From NCBI GenBank assembly GCA_937884915.1, contig CALAAN010000115.1, positions 1 to 8,470 on the forward strand: a DNA stretch of 8,470 nt. The letters run 5' to 3'. The notes beneath the pieces are model-generated. The model worked only from the letters and a program-made list of their open reading frames with translations. It did no database searches and was not told the origin of the DNA. Position 1 is the first letter of the stretch. Each line of letters starts with the position of its first letter. This document shows positions 1 through 7,356 of the stretch, piece after piece. Both the position numbers and the translations under genes were made by a program. The stretch is from an uncultured Oscillibacter sp. Lineage in GTDB: Bacteria > Bacillota > Clostridia > Oscillospirales > Oscillospiraceae.

Positions 1-960
1 GATCGGAAACGGGGATATCTCTATATCCTGCTTGCCGCGATGCTCTATTCGACCACAGAGGTCGCGCTCAAGGCGCTCGGCGGCGCGTTTGCACCCATGC
101 AGGTGACGGTCGAGCGCGTGCTGCTCGGTGCGGCTGCGCTGATGCCCTTTGCGCTCAAGAAACTTAAAAAGCGGGATATCCGGCTTACAAAGGCGGACTG
201 GGGCTACTTCGCGCTGCTCGGCTTTCTGACGGTGACGCTGCACATGTCGCTTTTGCAGATGGCGGTGCTGCATATGGACGCCTCGGCCACGTCGATCATC
301 TATTCGGGCAATCCCGTGTTCGCGGTGGCGCTGGCGCACTTTATCCTGCATGAGCCGCTCAAAAAGAATCATCTGCTGGCCATTGGGGTGGAGATCGTCG
401 GCATTCTCCTGATCCTCAATCCCGCGCACCTTGAGATCAGCCTGCGCGGCTTTTTGGAGATCATCACCGCCACGCTGCTGTTTGCCACCTACGGCACGCT
501 CTGCAAGCTGCGCCTGCCGCGGCTCGGCGCGCTCGTGATCACGACCTTCAACATGCTCATCGGCGGGTTGGAGCTTCTTTTCCTGCTGCTGCTCGGCGAA
601 ATTCCGGCGGTCGGCGCGTTTTACAGTAGCCTGGGGCTGGAGATCTTTGCAGGCATTCCGTTTTTCACGGGCTTTACGCTCAAAACGACGCTGCTTTTGT
701 GCCATGTCGGCATCGGCTGCGCGGCAATCGGCTTTCTGCTCACAGCGAAGATCACGGAGTACACCTCCGCAACGGAGGCGTCGTTCGTTTACCTCATCAA
801 GCCAATTCTTGCAACTGTGCTGGCGGTCGTCGTGTACCACGAGCACATCAGCGTGAACCGTATGGCCGGCATCGCGTTCTTTGTGGTATCGTCGCTGTGC
901 GTTAGCGTGCCGGTGCTGCGCGAAATGCGGCGGGAGCGCATGGCGAAAGCACAGCAATAA
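1..960 (+). CDS. DMT superfamily (EamA) transporter, 5' end cut off by the window
   Basis: Inner-membrane transporter of the drug/metabolite superfamily; the substrate cannot be read from sequence. The reading frame is open from base 1 (DRKRGYLYILLAAMLYSTTE...), so the ATG at 40 is internal and the true start is probably just outside the window. 319 residues are visible, close to the roughly 300 usual for the family. About ten hydrophobic segments fall into two EamA halves: the first contains the family-typical ASATSIIYSGNPVFAVALA followed by a short HEPL-type turn, the second ends with EASFVYLIKPILATVLAV, the equivalent position in the duplicated repeat, again followed by a HEHIS turn. It ends in a basic tail (REMRRERMAKAQQ). 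It stands alone on its strand, converging on the MATE gene with a shared terminator. Family assignment is secure; function is open (amino acid, metabolite or drug efflux). Confidence 0.9.
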   Translation, partial: DRKRGYLYILLAAMLYSTTEVALKALGGAFAPMQVTVERVLLGAAALMPFALKKLKKRDIRLTKADWGYFALLGFLTVTLHMSLLQMAVLHMDASATSIIYSGNPVFAVALAHFILHEPLKKNHLLAIGVEIVGILLILNPAHLEISLRGFLEIITATLLFATYGTLCKLRLPRLGALVITTFNMLIGGLELLFLLLLGEIPAVGAFYSSLGLEIFAGIPFFTGFTLKTTLLLCHVGIGCAAIGFLLTAKITEYTSATEASFVYLIKPILATVLAVVVYHEHISVNRMAGIAFFVVSSLCVSVPVLREMRRERMAKAQQ

Positions 961-964
961 GAAT

Positions 965-999
965 AAAAAAGCGGAAGGGCAGCGCCCTTCCGTTTTTTT
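965..999. terminator. Bidirectional rho-independent terminator
   Basis: A perfect 9-bp stem CGGAAGGGC (972-980) / GCCCTTCCG (984-992) with a 3-nt loop, followed by seven T on the plus strand (993-999) and preceded by six A (965-970), which read as a T-run on the minus strand. It sits between the convergent ends of the DMT gene (stop at 958-960) and the MATE gene (stop at 1001-1003), so it can serve both transcripts. Confidence 0.9.
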
Positions 1000-1000
1000 C

Positions 1001-2383
1001 CTATTCGTCGATGCGGGTGATGTCGTGGATCCACTTGCCGCTGCGCAGGCGGTAGAGGCCGATGGGGGATTTGATGATGTATTCGATCGTCAGGCAGAGG
1101 CAGAAGACCTCGTTCGGTACCTTGAGCATAAGGCCGAGCAGGCACATCGCCGGCAGCGTGCCGCACCAGAGGGGGAAGTTGTCGATAAAGAGTGAAGCGT
1201 TCACATCGCCGCCGCCGCGCAGCACGCCGACGACCATCGTGGTCGAAAAGCTGTGGAGCGGGATGGCGCAGGCGTAGCATGCAAGCATCACGCTGCAAAG
1301 CCGCTCAGCGACGGTTGAGAGCGAGAAGAGCGGCATGACAAACGGGCGCATGAGCGTCACAAACATCGTGTATTCCGCGACGCCGAGCACGATGCCGAAC
1401 GCAAACGCCGTGAAGCACAGCGCGCGGCCGATGTTGTAAACATCTTTTAAGTTGCCCGTGCCGATCTCCTTGCCGACGATGACGGACACTGCCGCCGCGA
1501 TGCCGAACACGCCGGAGGTCATCAGCTTGTCGATATTGCCCGCAAGCGTGTAGGCGGCAATGAGGCCGCTGCTATTTGCCATGTGGCCCATGATGACCGT
1601 GATCATCGAAAAGCCCGTGCCCCAAAGCGTCTCGTTGATGAGCACCGGAGCGCTGTAGCGCAGGAATTTGCGCAGCATGTCCATGCCGGGACGCAGGAGC
1701 GCGTGCTTGATGAGCGGCATCGTGCGGCAGCGGAACGCGTAGGAGAACGCGACGATGAACTCCACCACGCGGGACAGGAGTGTCGCCACCGCCGCGCCCG
1801 TGATGCCGAGCGCGGGCAGACCGAGCTTGCCGAAAATGAGCACGTAGTTGCCGAGCGTGTTGCAGAGCATCGAGATCGCGAAGACGATCATGCCGAAGCG
1901 AGGGTTTTCGATGCTGCGCTGCATGCCGATGTAAATGGACGAAAGGGAATTGAAGATGTAGGAGAAGCCGACGATGCGCAGGTACGGCTCGGCCAGCTCC
2001 ACGAGCGTCAAATTGTCGGTGATAAGGTAGAGCACCTGCGCGGGGAAGGCGCACAGGATGGCCGCAAACAGCACGCTCACGCCGCCCGCGATCATAAAGC
2101 CGATGCCCATGACGCGGTTGATCCTCTCGCGGTCGCCGCGGCCCCAGTATTGGCTGATGAGCACGCTCGACCCGCTTTGCAGGCCGAAGACAACGAGCTG
2201 GATGATGAAGACCGGCACATTTGCCACCGTGACGGCGGACATCTGGTCGCTGCCGAGAAGTCCCACCATGAACGTATCGAGAAAGCCGAGCGACGTCGTG
2301 ATCAGATTCTGCACGATGACCGGCAATGCCAGCAGAAAAAGCCTTTTATAAAAGCCCTTGGGCTGATGAAGATAGGAGAACAT
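1001..2383 (-). CDS. MATE family efflux transporter
   Basis: Cation-coupled multidrug or metabolite exporter of the MATE (MatE) family in the cytoplasmic membrane. It has 460 residues, normal for the family, with about twelve hydrophobic segments in two halves. The N-terminal half shows the MATE pattern around residues 33-45 (GFLDTFMVGLLGS) and the QSGSSVLISQYWG stretch at 69-81; the C-terminal half repeats the pattern near residues 300-310 (VIVGKEIGTGN). A VGVLRGGGDVN stretch (385-395) and the tail EYIIKSPIGLYRLRSGKW resemble clostridial MATE proteins. The start is supported by a GAGG sequence six bases upstream on the minus strand. It lies 21 bp behind the cysteine desulfurase gene with no hairpin between, so the two are probably cotranscribed. 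Substrate unknown. Confidence 0.95.
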   Translation of the reverse strand: MFSYLHQPKGFYKRLFLLALPVIVQNLITTSLGFLDTFMVGLLGSDQMSAVTVANVPVFIIQLVVFGLQSGSSVLISQYWGRGDRERINRVMGIGFMIAGGVSVLFAAILCAFPAQVLYLITDNLTLVELAEPYLRIVGFSYIFNSLSSIYIGMQRSIENPRFGMIVFAISMLCNTLGNYVLIFGKLGLPALGITGAAVATLLSRVVEFIVAFSYAFRCRTMPLIKHALLRPGMDMLRKFLRYSAPVLINETLWGTGFSMITVIMGHMANSSGLIAAYTLAGNIDKLMTSGVFGIAAAVSVIVGKEIGTGNLKDVYNIGRALCFTAFAFGIVLGVAEYTMFVTLMRPFVMPLFSLSTVAERLCSVMLACYACAIPLHSFSTTMVVGVLRGGGDVNASLFIDNFPLWCGTLPAMCLLGLMLKVPNEVFCLCLTIEYIIKSPIGLYRLRSGKWIHDITRIDE

Positions 2384-2404
2384 AAAAAACCTCGGATCGT
2401 GGGA

Positions 2405-3538
2405 TTACAGCATGGGGAAGCGCGTGTCGCGGTGCGCCTTGAGCGCGGAGACGAGCGCGTCGATATCTTCCTCGGTCGTCTCGGGGCCGAAGCTGACGCG
2501 CAGCACGCCCGCGGCGGTCTTTTTGTCAAGGTCCATCGCGCGGTATACGTGGCTCAGCTGCCCGCGGTGGCACGCCGAGCCTGCCGAAATGCAGATGCCC
2601 TGCGCGCCGAGCTCTGTGACGACGTTGGCCGACGGGTAGCCGACGAGCGAGATCGACAGAATGTGCGGCGCGGTTCCGCCGCCGATGCGGACGACGCCGT
2701 CGAGCGCGAGAAGCTTTTCCTCGGCGTAGGCCTTGATGGCGGCGACGTGGGCGAGCTTTTCGTCCAGATGGTCGACGCGCAGCTCGACCGCCTTGGCAAA
2801 GCCCGCGATCTGCCCCGTGGCCTCCGTGCCGGAGCGCAGGCCGCTCTCCTGCCCGCCGCCGAAGATCAGCGGCCTGGGCGCGCGGATACGCTCACCCAAG
2901 TAGAGCCCGCCAATGCCCTTGGGCGCGCCGAGCTTGTGCGCGCTGACGGAGATGAGGTCCGCGCCCAGCGTATCGGCGCGGAACGGGATTTTCAAAAAGG
3001 CCTGCACCGCGTCGGTGTGCAGCAGCGCGCGGGACTTTTTCGCCTGCAAAAGCTGCGCGACCTCGGCGACGGGGAAAATGCAGCCCGTCTCGTTGTTGAC
3101 GAGCATCATCGTGACGAGCGCGGTGTCATCGCGCAGCGCGTTTTCAACCTGGGAGGCGGTGATGTCGCCGCTTTTGTCGGGCTTTAAGTATGTGACGGAA
3201 TACCCCTCCTGCTCAAGCGCCTTGCAGGTCTCGAGGATCGCGCTGTGTTCCACGGCGGTCGTGATGATGTGCTTGCCGGCGTGGCGGTTCTGGTGCAGGG
3301 CGAGGCGGACGGCCCAGTTGTCACTCTCCGAGCCGCAGGAGGTGAAGATCAGCTGCTCGCTCTTGCAGCCAAGCGCCGCGGCAATCGTTTCGCGGGCCGC
3401 GGCGACGGCGTCGCGCGCCTGCTTTCCGATGGGGTACTGCGAGCTGGGATTGCCCCAGCCATTTGTCAGCGTATCGTAAACGGCCTTTGCCACCTCTTCG
3501 GGGACCGGGGTGGTGGCCGCGTGATCGAGATAGATCAT
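2405..3538 (-). CDS. Cysteine desulfurase, NifS/IscS family
   Basis: PLP-dependent cytoplasmic enzyme that takes sulfur from L-cysteine, giving alanine and an enzyme-bound persulfide for Fe-S cluster assembly or tRNA thiolation. 377 residues, full length. It opens with the family signature YLDHAATTPVP. Expected active-site residues are present: His98 (VEHSA), Asp176 and Gln179 (HTDAVQ), the PLP lysine Lys202 (SAHKLGAPKG), the RSGTE motif (235-239) and the catalytic Cys323 (SAGSACHRGQ). The loop after Cys323 is similar in length to IscS/NifS (about two residues shorter), which favours that group over the SufS type. Start ATG is preceded by GAAAGGA about 10 bases upstream. It is the first gene of a pair with the MATE gene and divergent from mtaB. 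No IscU-type scaffold gene or IscR-type regulator is adjacent, so the acceptor is not revealed by context; support of neighbouring MtaB is an inference. Confidence 0.95.
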   Translation of the reverse strand: MIYLDHAATTPVPEEVAKAVYDTLTNGWGNPSSQYPIGKQARDAVAAARETIAAALGCKSEQLIFTSCGSESDNWAVRLALHQNRHAGKHIITTAVEHSAILETCKALEQEGYSVTYLKPDKSGDITASQVENALRDDTALVTMMLVNNETGCIFPVAEVAQLLQAKKSRALLHTDAVQAFLKIPFRADTLGADLISVSAHKLGAPKGIGGLYLGERIRAPRPLIFGGGQESGLRSGTEATGQIAGFAKAVELRVDHLDEKLAHVAAIKAYAEEKLLALDGVVRIGGGTAPHILSISLVGYPSANVVTELGAQGICISAGSACHRGQLSHVYRAMDLDKKTAAGVLRVSFGPETTEEDIDALVSALKAHRDTRFPML

Positions 3539-3562
3539 ATCGGGAAAATCCTTTCTTTGGAC

Positions 3563-3591
3563 TTGTCAGAATGCTCAAATGATTATACAAT
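3563..3591 (+). promoter_or_regulatory. Predicted sigma-70-type promoter for mtaB
   Basis: -35 TTGTCA (3563-3568, five of six to consensus), 17-bp spacer, -10 TACAAT (3586-3591, five of six). The predicted start near 3598 leaves a leader of about 94 nt before the mtaB ATG. The leader contains a small hairpin GCCG-GAAA-CGGC (3628-3639) with a GNRA-type loop; I do not recognise a riboswitch class in it. The -10 overlaps that of the opposite promoter by two bases. Confidence 0.6.
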
Positions 3592-3609
3592 ATAAAAATA
3601 AAAAAGCAA
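3582..3609 (-). promoter_or_regulatory. Predicted sigma-70-type promoter for the cysteine desulfurase-MATE pair
   Basis: On the minus strand a perfect -10 TATAAT (3587-3582) lies 16 bp after a weak -35 TTGCTT (3609-3604). The predicted start near 3575 gives a leader of about 37 nt before the ATG at 3538. The -10 overlaps the -10 of the plus-strand promoter. Inferred from consensus only. Confidence 0.55.
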
Positions 3610-3691
3610 GGGCGGCGGACGCTTTGCGCCGGAAACGGCAGAAAAAAGCGGGACTTTACCGCCCAAATCGCGGAAAAGGATACAAACATAC

Positions 3692-4978
3692 ATGAAAGTT
3701 GCGATCTGCACCCTCGGGTGCAAGGTGAACCAATATGAAACGCAGGCGCTCGAACAGGAGCTTTTGCACCGCGGGCACGAGTTGGTAGATTTTGAAGAGA
3801 CGGCGGACGCCTACGTCGTCAACACCTGCTCAGTCACGGCGGTGAGCGACAAAAAGTCGCGCCAGATGCTTCGCCAGGCCCAGCGCCGCAACCCGAGCGC
3901 AGTCATCGCCGCCTGCGGCTGCTACGCCCAGACGCACCCAGAGGATGTCAAAAAGCTCGGGCTAGACGTCATCGCCGGCACGAATGACCGCGCGAAGTTC
4001 ATCGACCTTTTAGAGCGCGCCGCGCGGGATAAAACGCCCATCGTCGATGTCGACGACGTCTGGGAGCGGCGCGATTTTGAGGTGCTGCCCGCGGGCGGCA
4101 TGGTGAACCGCACGCGCGCGATGCTCAAGGTCGAGGACGGGTGCGTGAACTTCTGCACCTATTGCCTTATCCCTTACGCGCGCGGACGCGTGCGCTCGCT
4201 GCCGATGGCCGAGGCCGCAAAGCAGGTGCGCACGCTGCGCGAAGAGGGCTACCGCGAGATCGTGGTCACGGGCATCGAGATCTCGTCCTACGGCTCGGAC
4301 TTTAAGGACGGGACCTCGCTCATCGACCTTTTGGAGCTCATCGCGCGCGAGGGCGGCGACATGCGCATCCGCCTCGGCTCGCTCGAGCCGCGGACGATCA
4401 CGGAGGAGTTCTGCAAACGGGCGTCGAAGCTCGAATATCTCTGCCCGCACTTCCACCTCTCGATGCAGTCGGGCTGCGACGCGACCTTGAAGCGCATGAA
4501 CCGCAAGTACGACACGGCGCGCTACATGGAATCCTGCGAGCTTCTTCGCAAATACTTTGATGACCCTGCCATCACGACCGACCTCATCACGGGCTTTCCC
4601 GAGGAGACGGAGGAGGAATTTGCGCAGACGCTCGACTTCATCGCGCGCGTCGGCTTTGCCGACATGCACGTTTTCCCCTACTCCATCCGCCCCGGCACGA
4701 AGGCCGCGGAGATGAAGCAAATCGACATGTCCGTGCGCGAAGAACGCGCCGCGCGCGCCTCGGCTGTTGCCAGGACAATGCACGAAGCGTACCTTGCGCG
4801 CTGCGTGGGAAAGACCTTCCCTGTGCTCTTTGAGCGCGACCGCAAGGGCGGCAGCGCGGGCCACGCGCCGAACTATATGGAAGTCTCGGTCGCGCAGGAG
4901 GGGCTGCACAATCAGGTGAAAAACGTGAAGATCACGCAAGTCGACGGCGGAGGTCTTCGCGGCGAGCTGGAGGAGTGA
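3692..4978 (+). CDS. mtaB: tRNA (t6A37) methylthiotransferase MtaB
   Basis: Radical-SAM enzyme that adds a methylthio group to t6A at position 37 of ANN-decoding tRNAs (ms2t6A), stabilising codon-anticodon pairing. 428 residues, normal length. The N-terminal UPF0004 domain carries the three cysteines for the auxiliary cluster: Cys10 (TLGCKVNQYE, the MtaB-type start), Cys46 (NTCSVT) and Cys77 (CGCYAQ; Cys75 is an extra neighbour). The radical-SAM cluster motif is Cys151-x3-Cys155-x2-Cys158 (CVNFCTYCLIPYARG). Later family blocks include RLGSLEP (227-233), HLSMQSGCD (255-263), TDLITGFPEET (296-306) and FPYSIRPGT (328-336). The C-terminal ~60 residues fit a TRAM-like RNA-binding region. The TLGCKVNQYE start and LSMQSGCD block favour MtaB over MiaB or RimO. 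A purine-rich AAAAGGA lies 11 bases before the ATG. The YfbR-type gene follows after 4 bp. Confidence 0.95.
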   Translation: MKVAICTLGCKVNQYETQALEQELLHRGHELVDFEETADAYVVNTCSVTAVSDKKSRQMLRQAQRRNPSAVIAACGCYAQTHPEDVKKLGLDVIAGTNDRAKFIDLLERAARDKTPIVDVDDVWERRDFEVLPAGGMVNRTRAMLKVEDGCVNFCTYCLIPYARGRVRSLPMAEAAKQVRTLREEGYREIVVTGIEISSYGSDFKDGTSLIDLLELIAREGGDMRIRLGSLEPRTITEEFCKRASKLEYLCPHFHLSMQSGCDATLKRMNRKYDTARYMESCELLRKYFDDPAITTDLITGFPEETEEEFAQTLDFIARVGFADMHVFPYSIRPGTKAAEMKQIDMSVREERAARASAVARTMHEAYLARCVGKTFPVLFERDRKGGSAGHAPNYMEVSVAQEGLHNQVKNVKITQVDGGGLRGELEE

Positions 4979-4982
4979 AGTT

Positions 4983-5558
4983 ATGGCCAACCATTTTTAC
5001 GCCTATATCTCCCGCATGCGCTGCGTCAAGCGCTGGGCGCTGATGCGCAACACCGAGGAGGAGAACATTCAGGAGCATAGCCACATGGTCGCGGTGCTGG
5101 CGCACGCACTCGCACTCATCCGCACGCGCGTTTTCGGCCTGCCCGCGGACGCGAACGCCGTGGCGGTCGCTGCGCTCTACCACGACGCGACGGAGATTTT
5201 GACCGGCGACATGCCGACGCCCATCAAGTATTATAATCCCGAGATCCGCGACGCCTACCGCAAGGTCGAGGCTGTGGCGAGCGACAAGCTGCTCTCCATG
5301 CTGCCGCAGGAGCTGCGCGCGGACTATGAGCCCATCATCAAGATCGAAGACGAGACGACAAAAAAGCTCGTCAAGGCGGCGGACAAGCTCTCGGCCTACA
5401 TCAAGTGCGTCGAGGAACTCAAGGCGGGCAATATGGAGTTCAAAAAGGCCGCGGAGCAGACGCGCCGCGCGCTGAGCGAGATGCACATGCCGGAGCTTGA
5501 CTATTTCATGGTCAACTGCATGGAGAGCTTCTCCATGACGCTCGACGAGCTGGAATGA
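4983..5558 (+). CDS. yfbR: YfbR-type HD-domain 5'-deoxynucleotidase
   Basis: Cytoplasmic metal-dependent phosphatase that removes phosphate from deoxyribonucleoside 5'-monophosphates, helping balance dNTP pools. 191 residues, close to the E. coli enzyme. It follows the YfbR pattern along its length: HFYAYISRMR, then RWALMRN with the phosphate-region Arg17-Trp18, EHSHMV (metal His32), YHDATEILTGDMPTP (His67-Asp68 metal pair, Glu71, Asp76), KAADKLSAYIKCVEEL (metal Asp134) and the ending MDEL-like ELDYFMVNCMESFSMTLDELE. All expected HD residues are present, so it should be active. GGAGGA (4969-4974) lies 8 bases before the ATG and inside the end of mtaB, which points to cotranscription and possible translational coupling. 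No clear terminator follows in the 86-bp gap to the next gene. Confidence 0.93.
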   Translation: MANHFYAYISRMRCVKRWALMRNTEEENIQEHSHMVAVLAHALALIRTRVFGLPADANAVAVAALYHDATEILTGDMPTPIKYYNPEIRDAYRKVEAVASDKLLSMLPQELRADYEPIIKIEDETTKKLVKAADKLSAYIKCVEELKAGNMEFKKAAEQTRRALSEMHMPELDYFMVNCMESFSMTLDELE

Positions 5559-5582
5559 GAAAAATGACAGATTTTGGGAACC

Positions 5583-5594
5583 TTTTGCGCAAAA
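5583..5594. repeat. 12-bp perfect palindrome upstream of the lipoprotein gene
   Basis: TTTTGCGCAAAA is self-complementary and sits in the 86-bp gap between the yfbR-like stop and the DUF4349 lipoprotein start. It has no loop, so it is more like a protein-binding dyad than a terminator. I see no convincing -35/-10 pair around it. Could be chance. Confidence 0.3.
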
Positions 5595-5644
5595 CGAGCG
5601 TCTAAAACCTCAGAAACCCCAAAAACAAAATGAGGTGGATGAAG

Positions 5645-6619
5645 ATGAAGAAGATCGTTTCCCTTTTGACGGTACTCGTGCTGGCGCTTTCCCTTACCGC
5701 GTGCAGCGCGAAGTCTGTCGGCAGCGACAGCGCGTCGATGGAGCTGAAGGGCTATGACGTCAACGGCTCGGCGCTGCCGGATGCAGAGTATGATTATGCC
5801 ACGTCGGACGACGGCGCGTGGAACGGCGGCGCACAGACCGGCTCGACCGCGGATAAAAGCCTTGCCGAGCGCGGCGTCAAGATGGTCTACAGCGCGAGCA
5901 TCGAGATGCAGACGCTGGAATTTGACCGGGCCGTGCAGGACATTGCTGCGCTCGTGGAGAGCGTGGGCGGCTATTTCGAGCAGAAGAATTTCTCCAATTA
6001 TTCCAGAGGCTACCGCCACGCGAGCTATACCGTGCGCGTCCCCGCCGAAACATTCACGGACTTCTGCGAGCAGGTCGGCACGCTTTGCCATGTGACGTGG
6101 CAGACCGACACGGCGGAGAACATCAGCGAGCAGTATTACGACACGCAGTCGCGCCTCGAAACGGCGCAGATCAAGCTGGAGCGCTTGCAGGAGCTGCTTC
6201 AAAAGGCAGAGAGCATGGAGGATATCATCACCATCGAGTCCGCCATCTCGGAGACGGAGTATGAGATCGAGAGCCTGTCCGGCACGATGCGGCATTACGA
6301 CGCGCTGGTGGACTATGCGGCTGTCGACCTTGAAGTGAGCGAGGTCTACCGCCTCTCCGGCACGGAGGATGCGCCCAAGAGCTTTGGCGAAAAGCTCGGC
6401 AATGCCTTTACCGACGGCCTCGCCGCTACGGCTCAGGCGCTGGAGGATTTTGCGGTGTGGCTGGCCTACAGCTGGCTGGATGTCCTGATCTTCGCGGCGG
6501 TCGTGTTCGCGGCCGTGAAGATTATCGCCCGCCTGCGCCGCGGAAAGAAGCTGCCGAAGCTCGGCAGGAAAAAGAAAACCGCGGACGCTTCCGCGGATGA
6601 AACGAAACCGGAGGAATAA
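5645..6619 (+). CDS. DUF4349 domain lipoprotein
   Basis: Predicted membrane-anchored lipoprotein of unknown function. I chose the ATG at 5645 because AGGTGG (5633-5638) lies 6 bases before it and it gives a clean signal peptide; ATGs at 5630 and 5639 overlap or abut that ribosome binding site. The 324-residue product begins MKKIVSLLTVLVLALSLTAC, a lipobox LTAC with the acylated Cys20. A low-complexity acidic linker (21-75) follows, then the DUF4349 domain (about 76-290): KMVYSASIEMQTLEFDRAV, LVESVGGYFEQ, YTVRVPAETFTDFCEQVG and ENISEQYYDTQSRLETAQ. Residues ~164-215 are heptad-like and probably coiled coil. One transmembrane segment (~270-295) follows, then a basic cytoplasmic tail (RLRRGKKLPKLGRKKK). 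The domain therefore probably sits outside the membrane, held at both ends. The metallo-hydrolase gene starts 3 bp after its stop. Confidence 0.88.
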   Translation: MKKIVSLLTVLVLALSLTACSAKSVGSDSASMELKGYDVNGSALPDAEYDYATSDDGAWNGGAQTGSTADKSLAERGVKMVYSASIEMQTLEFDRAVQDIAALVESVGGYFEQKNFSNYSRGYRHASYTVRVPAETFTDFCEQVGTLCHVTWQTDTAENISEQYYDTQSRLETAQIKLERLQELLQKAESMEDIITIESAISETEYEIESLSGTMRHYDALVDYAAVDLEVSEVYRLSGTEDAPKSFGEKLGNAFTDGLAATAQALEDFAVWLAYSWLDVLIFAAVVFAAVKIIARLRRGKKLPKLGRKKKTADASADETKPEE

Positions 6620-6622
6620 ACC

Positions 6623-7240
6623 ATGAACATCACCTGGCTGGGCCATTCCTGCTTTGTGGTCGAGAGCGCGGGCTGGCGCATCGTGCTCGACCCCTATTAT
6701 GTGGAAACGTATCCCGCGCTGCATGTCGAGGCGGACGAGGCGCTATGCTCGCACGGCCACCGCGACCACGCCTTTTTGGAGGCGGTGACGCTCTCGGGCC
6801 GCGATAGATCGGAGAGCCCGTTCACGGTCGAGACGATTTCGACGTTCCACGACGATAAGCAGGGTACACTTCGCGGAGAGAATACCATCCATATCCTGCG
6901 CGCCGAGGGGCTGACGGTCGTGCACTGCGGCGACCTCGGCCATGAGCTGAGCGAGGAACAGCTCGCGGCGGTCAAGGGCTGCGACGCGCTGCTGATCCCC
7001 GTCGGTGGGTACTATACGATCGACGCGCAGACGGCGAAAAAGGTCGCGGACGCAGTTGCGCCGCGCGTGCTCGTGCCGATGCACTACCGCTTCGGTGCGC
7101 ACGGCTACCCCGAGATCGGCACGCTGGACGAATTTTTGGCACTGTATGAGGCAAAGGACATCCACAAACTTGACTGGAACTCTTTCGAACTGACGAAGGA
7201 CGCGCCGACGGGCATCATCGTGCCGCAATTTGCCGAATAA
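6623..7240 (+). CDS. Metallo-beta-lactamase-fold hydrolase, UlaG/UPF0173-like
   Basis: Cytoplasmic metal-dependent hydrolase of the beta-lactamase-like superfamily, close to the UlaG/UPF0173 group whose members include lactonases and phosphodiesterases; the substrate here is unknown. 205 residues, short but complete for this subgroup. It begins with the typical ITWLGHSCF strand, then IVLDPY, and has the metal motif SHGHRDHA (His44, His46, Asp48, His49). Further metal-site candidates are His76 (TFHDD), Asp104 (HCGDLGH) and His154 (VPMHYR), so the two-metal site looks intact. GGAGGA (6610-6615) is 7 bases before the ATG and inside the end of the lipoprotein gene, which argues for one transcript. 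There is no signal peptide. Confidence 0.92.
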   Translation: MNITWLGHSCFVVESAGWRIVLDPYYVETYPALHVEADEALCSHGHRDHAFLEAVTLSGRDRSESPFTVETISTFHDDKQGTLRGENTIHILRAEGLTVVHCGDLGHELSEEQLAAVKGCDALLIPVGGYYTIDAQTAKKVADAVAPRVLVPMHYRFGAHGYPEIGTLDEFLALYEAKDIHKLDWNSFELTKDAPTGIIVPQFAE

Positions 7241-7250
7241 AAGAAGAAAT

Positions 7251-7280
7251 GCAAAAGCCGCCCGCAAGGGCGGCCTTTGC
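7251..7280 (+). terminator. Probable terminator after the metallo-hydrolase gene
   Basis: A strong 7-bp stem GCCGCCC (7257-7263) / GGGCGGC (7268-7274) is closed by a GCAA tetraloop and extended after one mismatch by GCAAA / TTTGC. The T-run after the stem is short (CTTTGC), so termination may be incomplete, but the position 10 bp after the stop fits. Confidence 0.65.
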
Positions 7281-7356
7281 TGTATAAAGCCCGTCTTTCC
7301 TGCGTAGAATATAGTGCTTGCCCGGGCTTGACCGGGGCGGAAAGGGAGGACGGAGC

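Noticed and set aside
1583..3187. A 534-codon open frame on the plus strand opposite the MATE and cysteine desulfurase genes
   Set aside because: Its product is highly charged, rich in Arg, Asp, His and Ala and low in hydrophobic clusters, as expected from the antisense frame of GC-rich genes. Both genes under it have clear families and intact motifs.
3615..3626. GCGGACGCTTTG in the mtaB leader is the reverse complement of 8061-8072
   Set aside because: A 12-base match with no extension is expected about once or more by chance in a GC-rich window of this length.
4010..4990. A 326-codon minus-strand frame opposite mtaB
   Set aside because: Same cause: antisense of a GC-rich gene with strong third-position bias. 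Its composition is Arg/Ala/His/Val-rich with no recognisable domain, and mtaB is unambiguous.
5630..5644. An earlier start for the DUF4349 lipoprotein (MRWMKMKK...)
   Set aside because: The ATG at 5630 overlaps the purine-rich ribosome binding site and the one at 5639 abuts it; the ATG at 5645 has proper spacing and gives a standard lipoprotein signal.
5501..6724. A 407-codon minus-strand frame opposite the lipoprotein gene
   Set aside because: Arginine-, leucine- and histidine-rich shadow product; the plus-strand gene has a signal peptide, lipobox, DUF4349 motifs and a good ribosome binding site.
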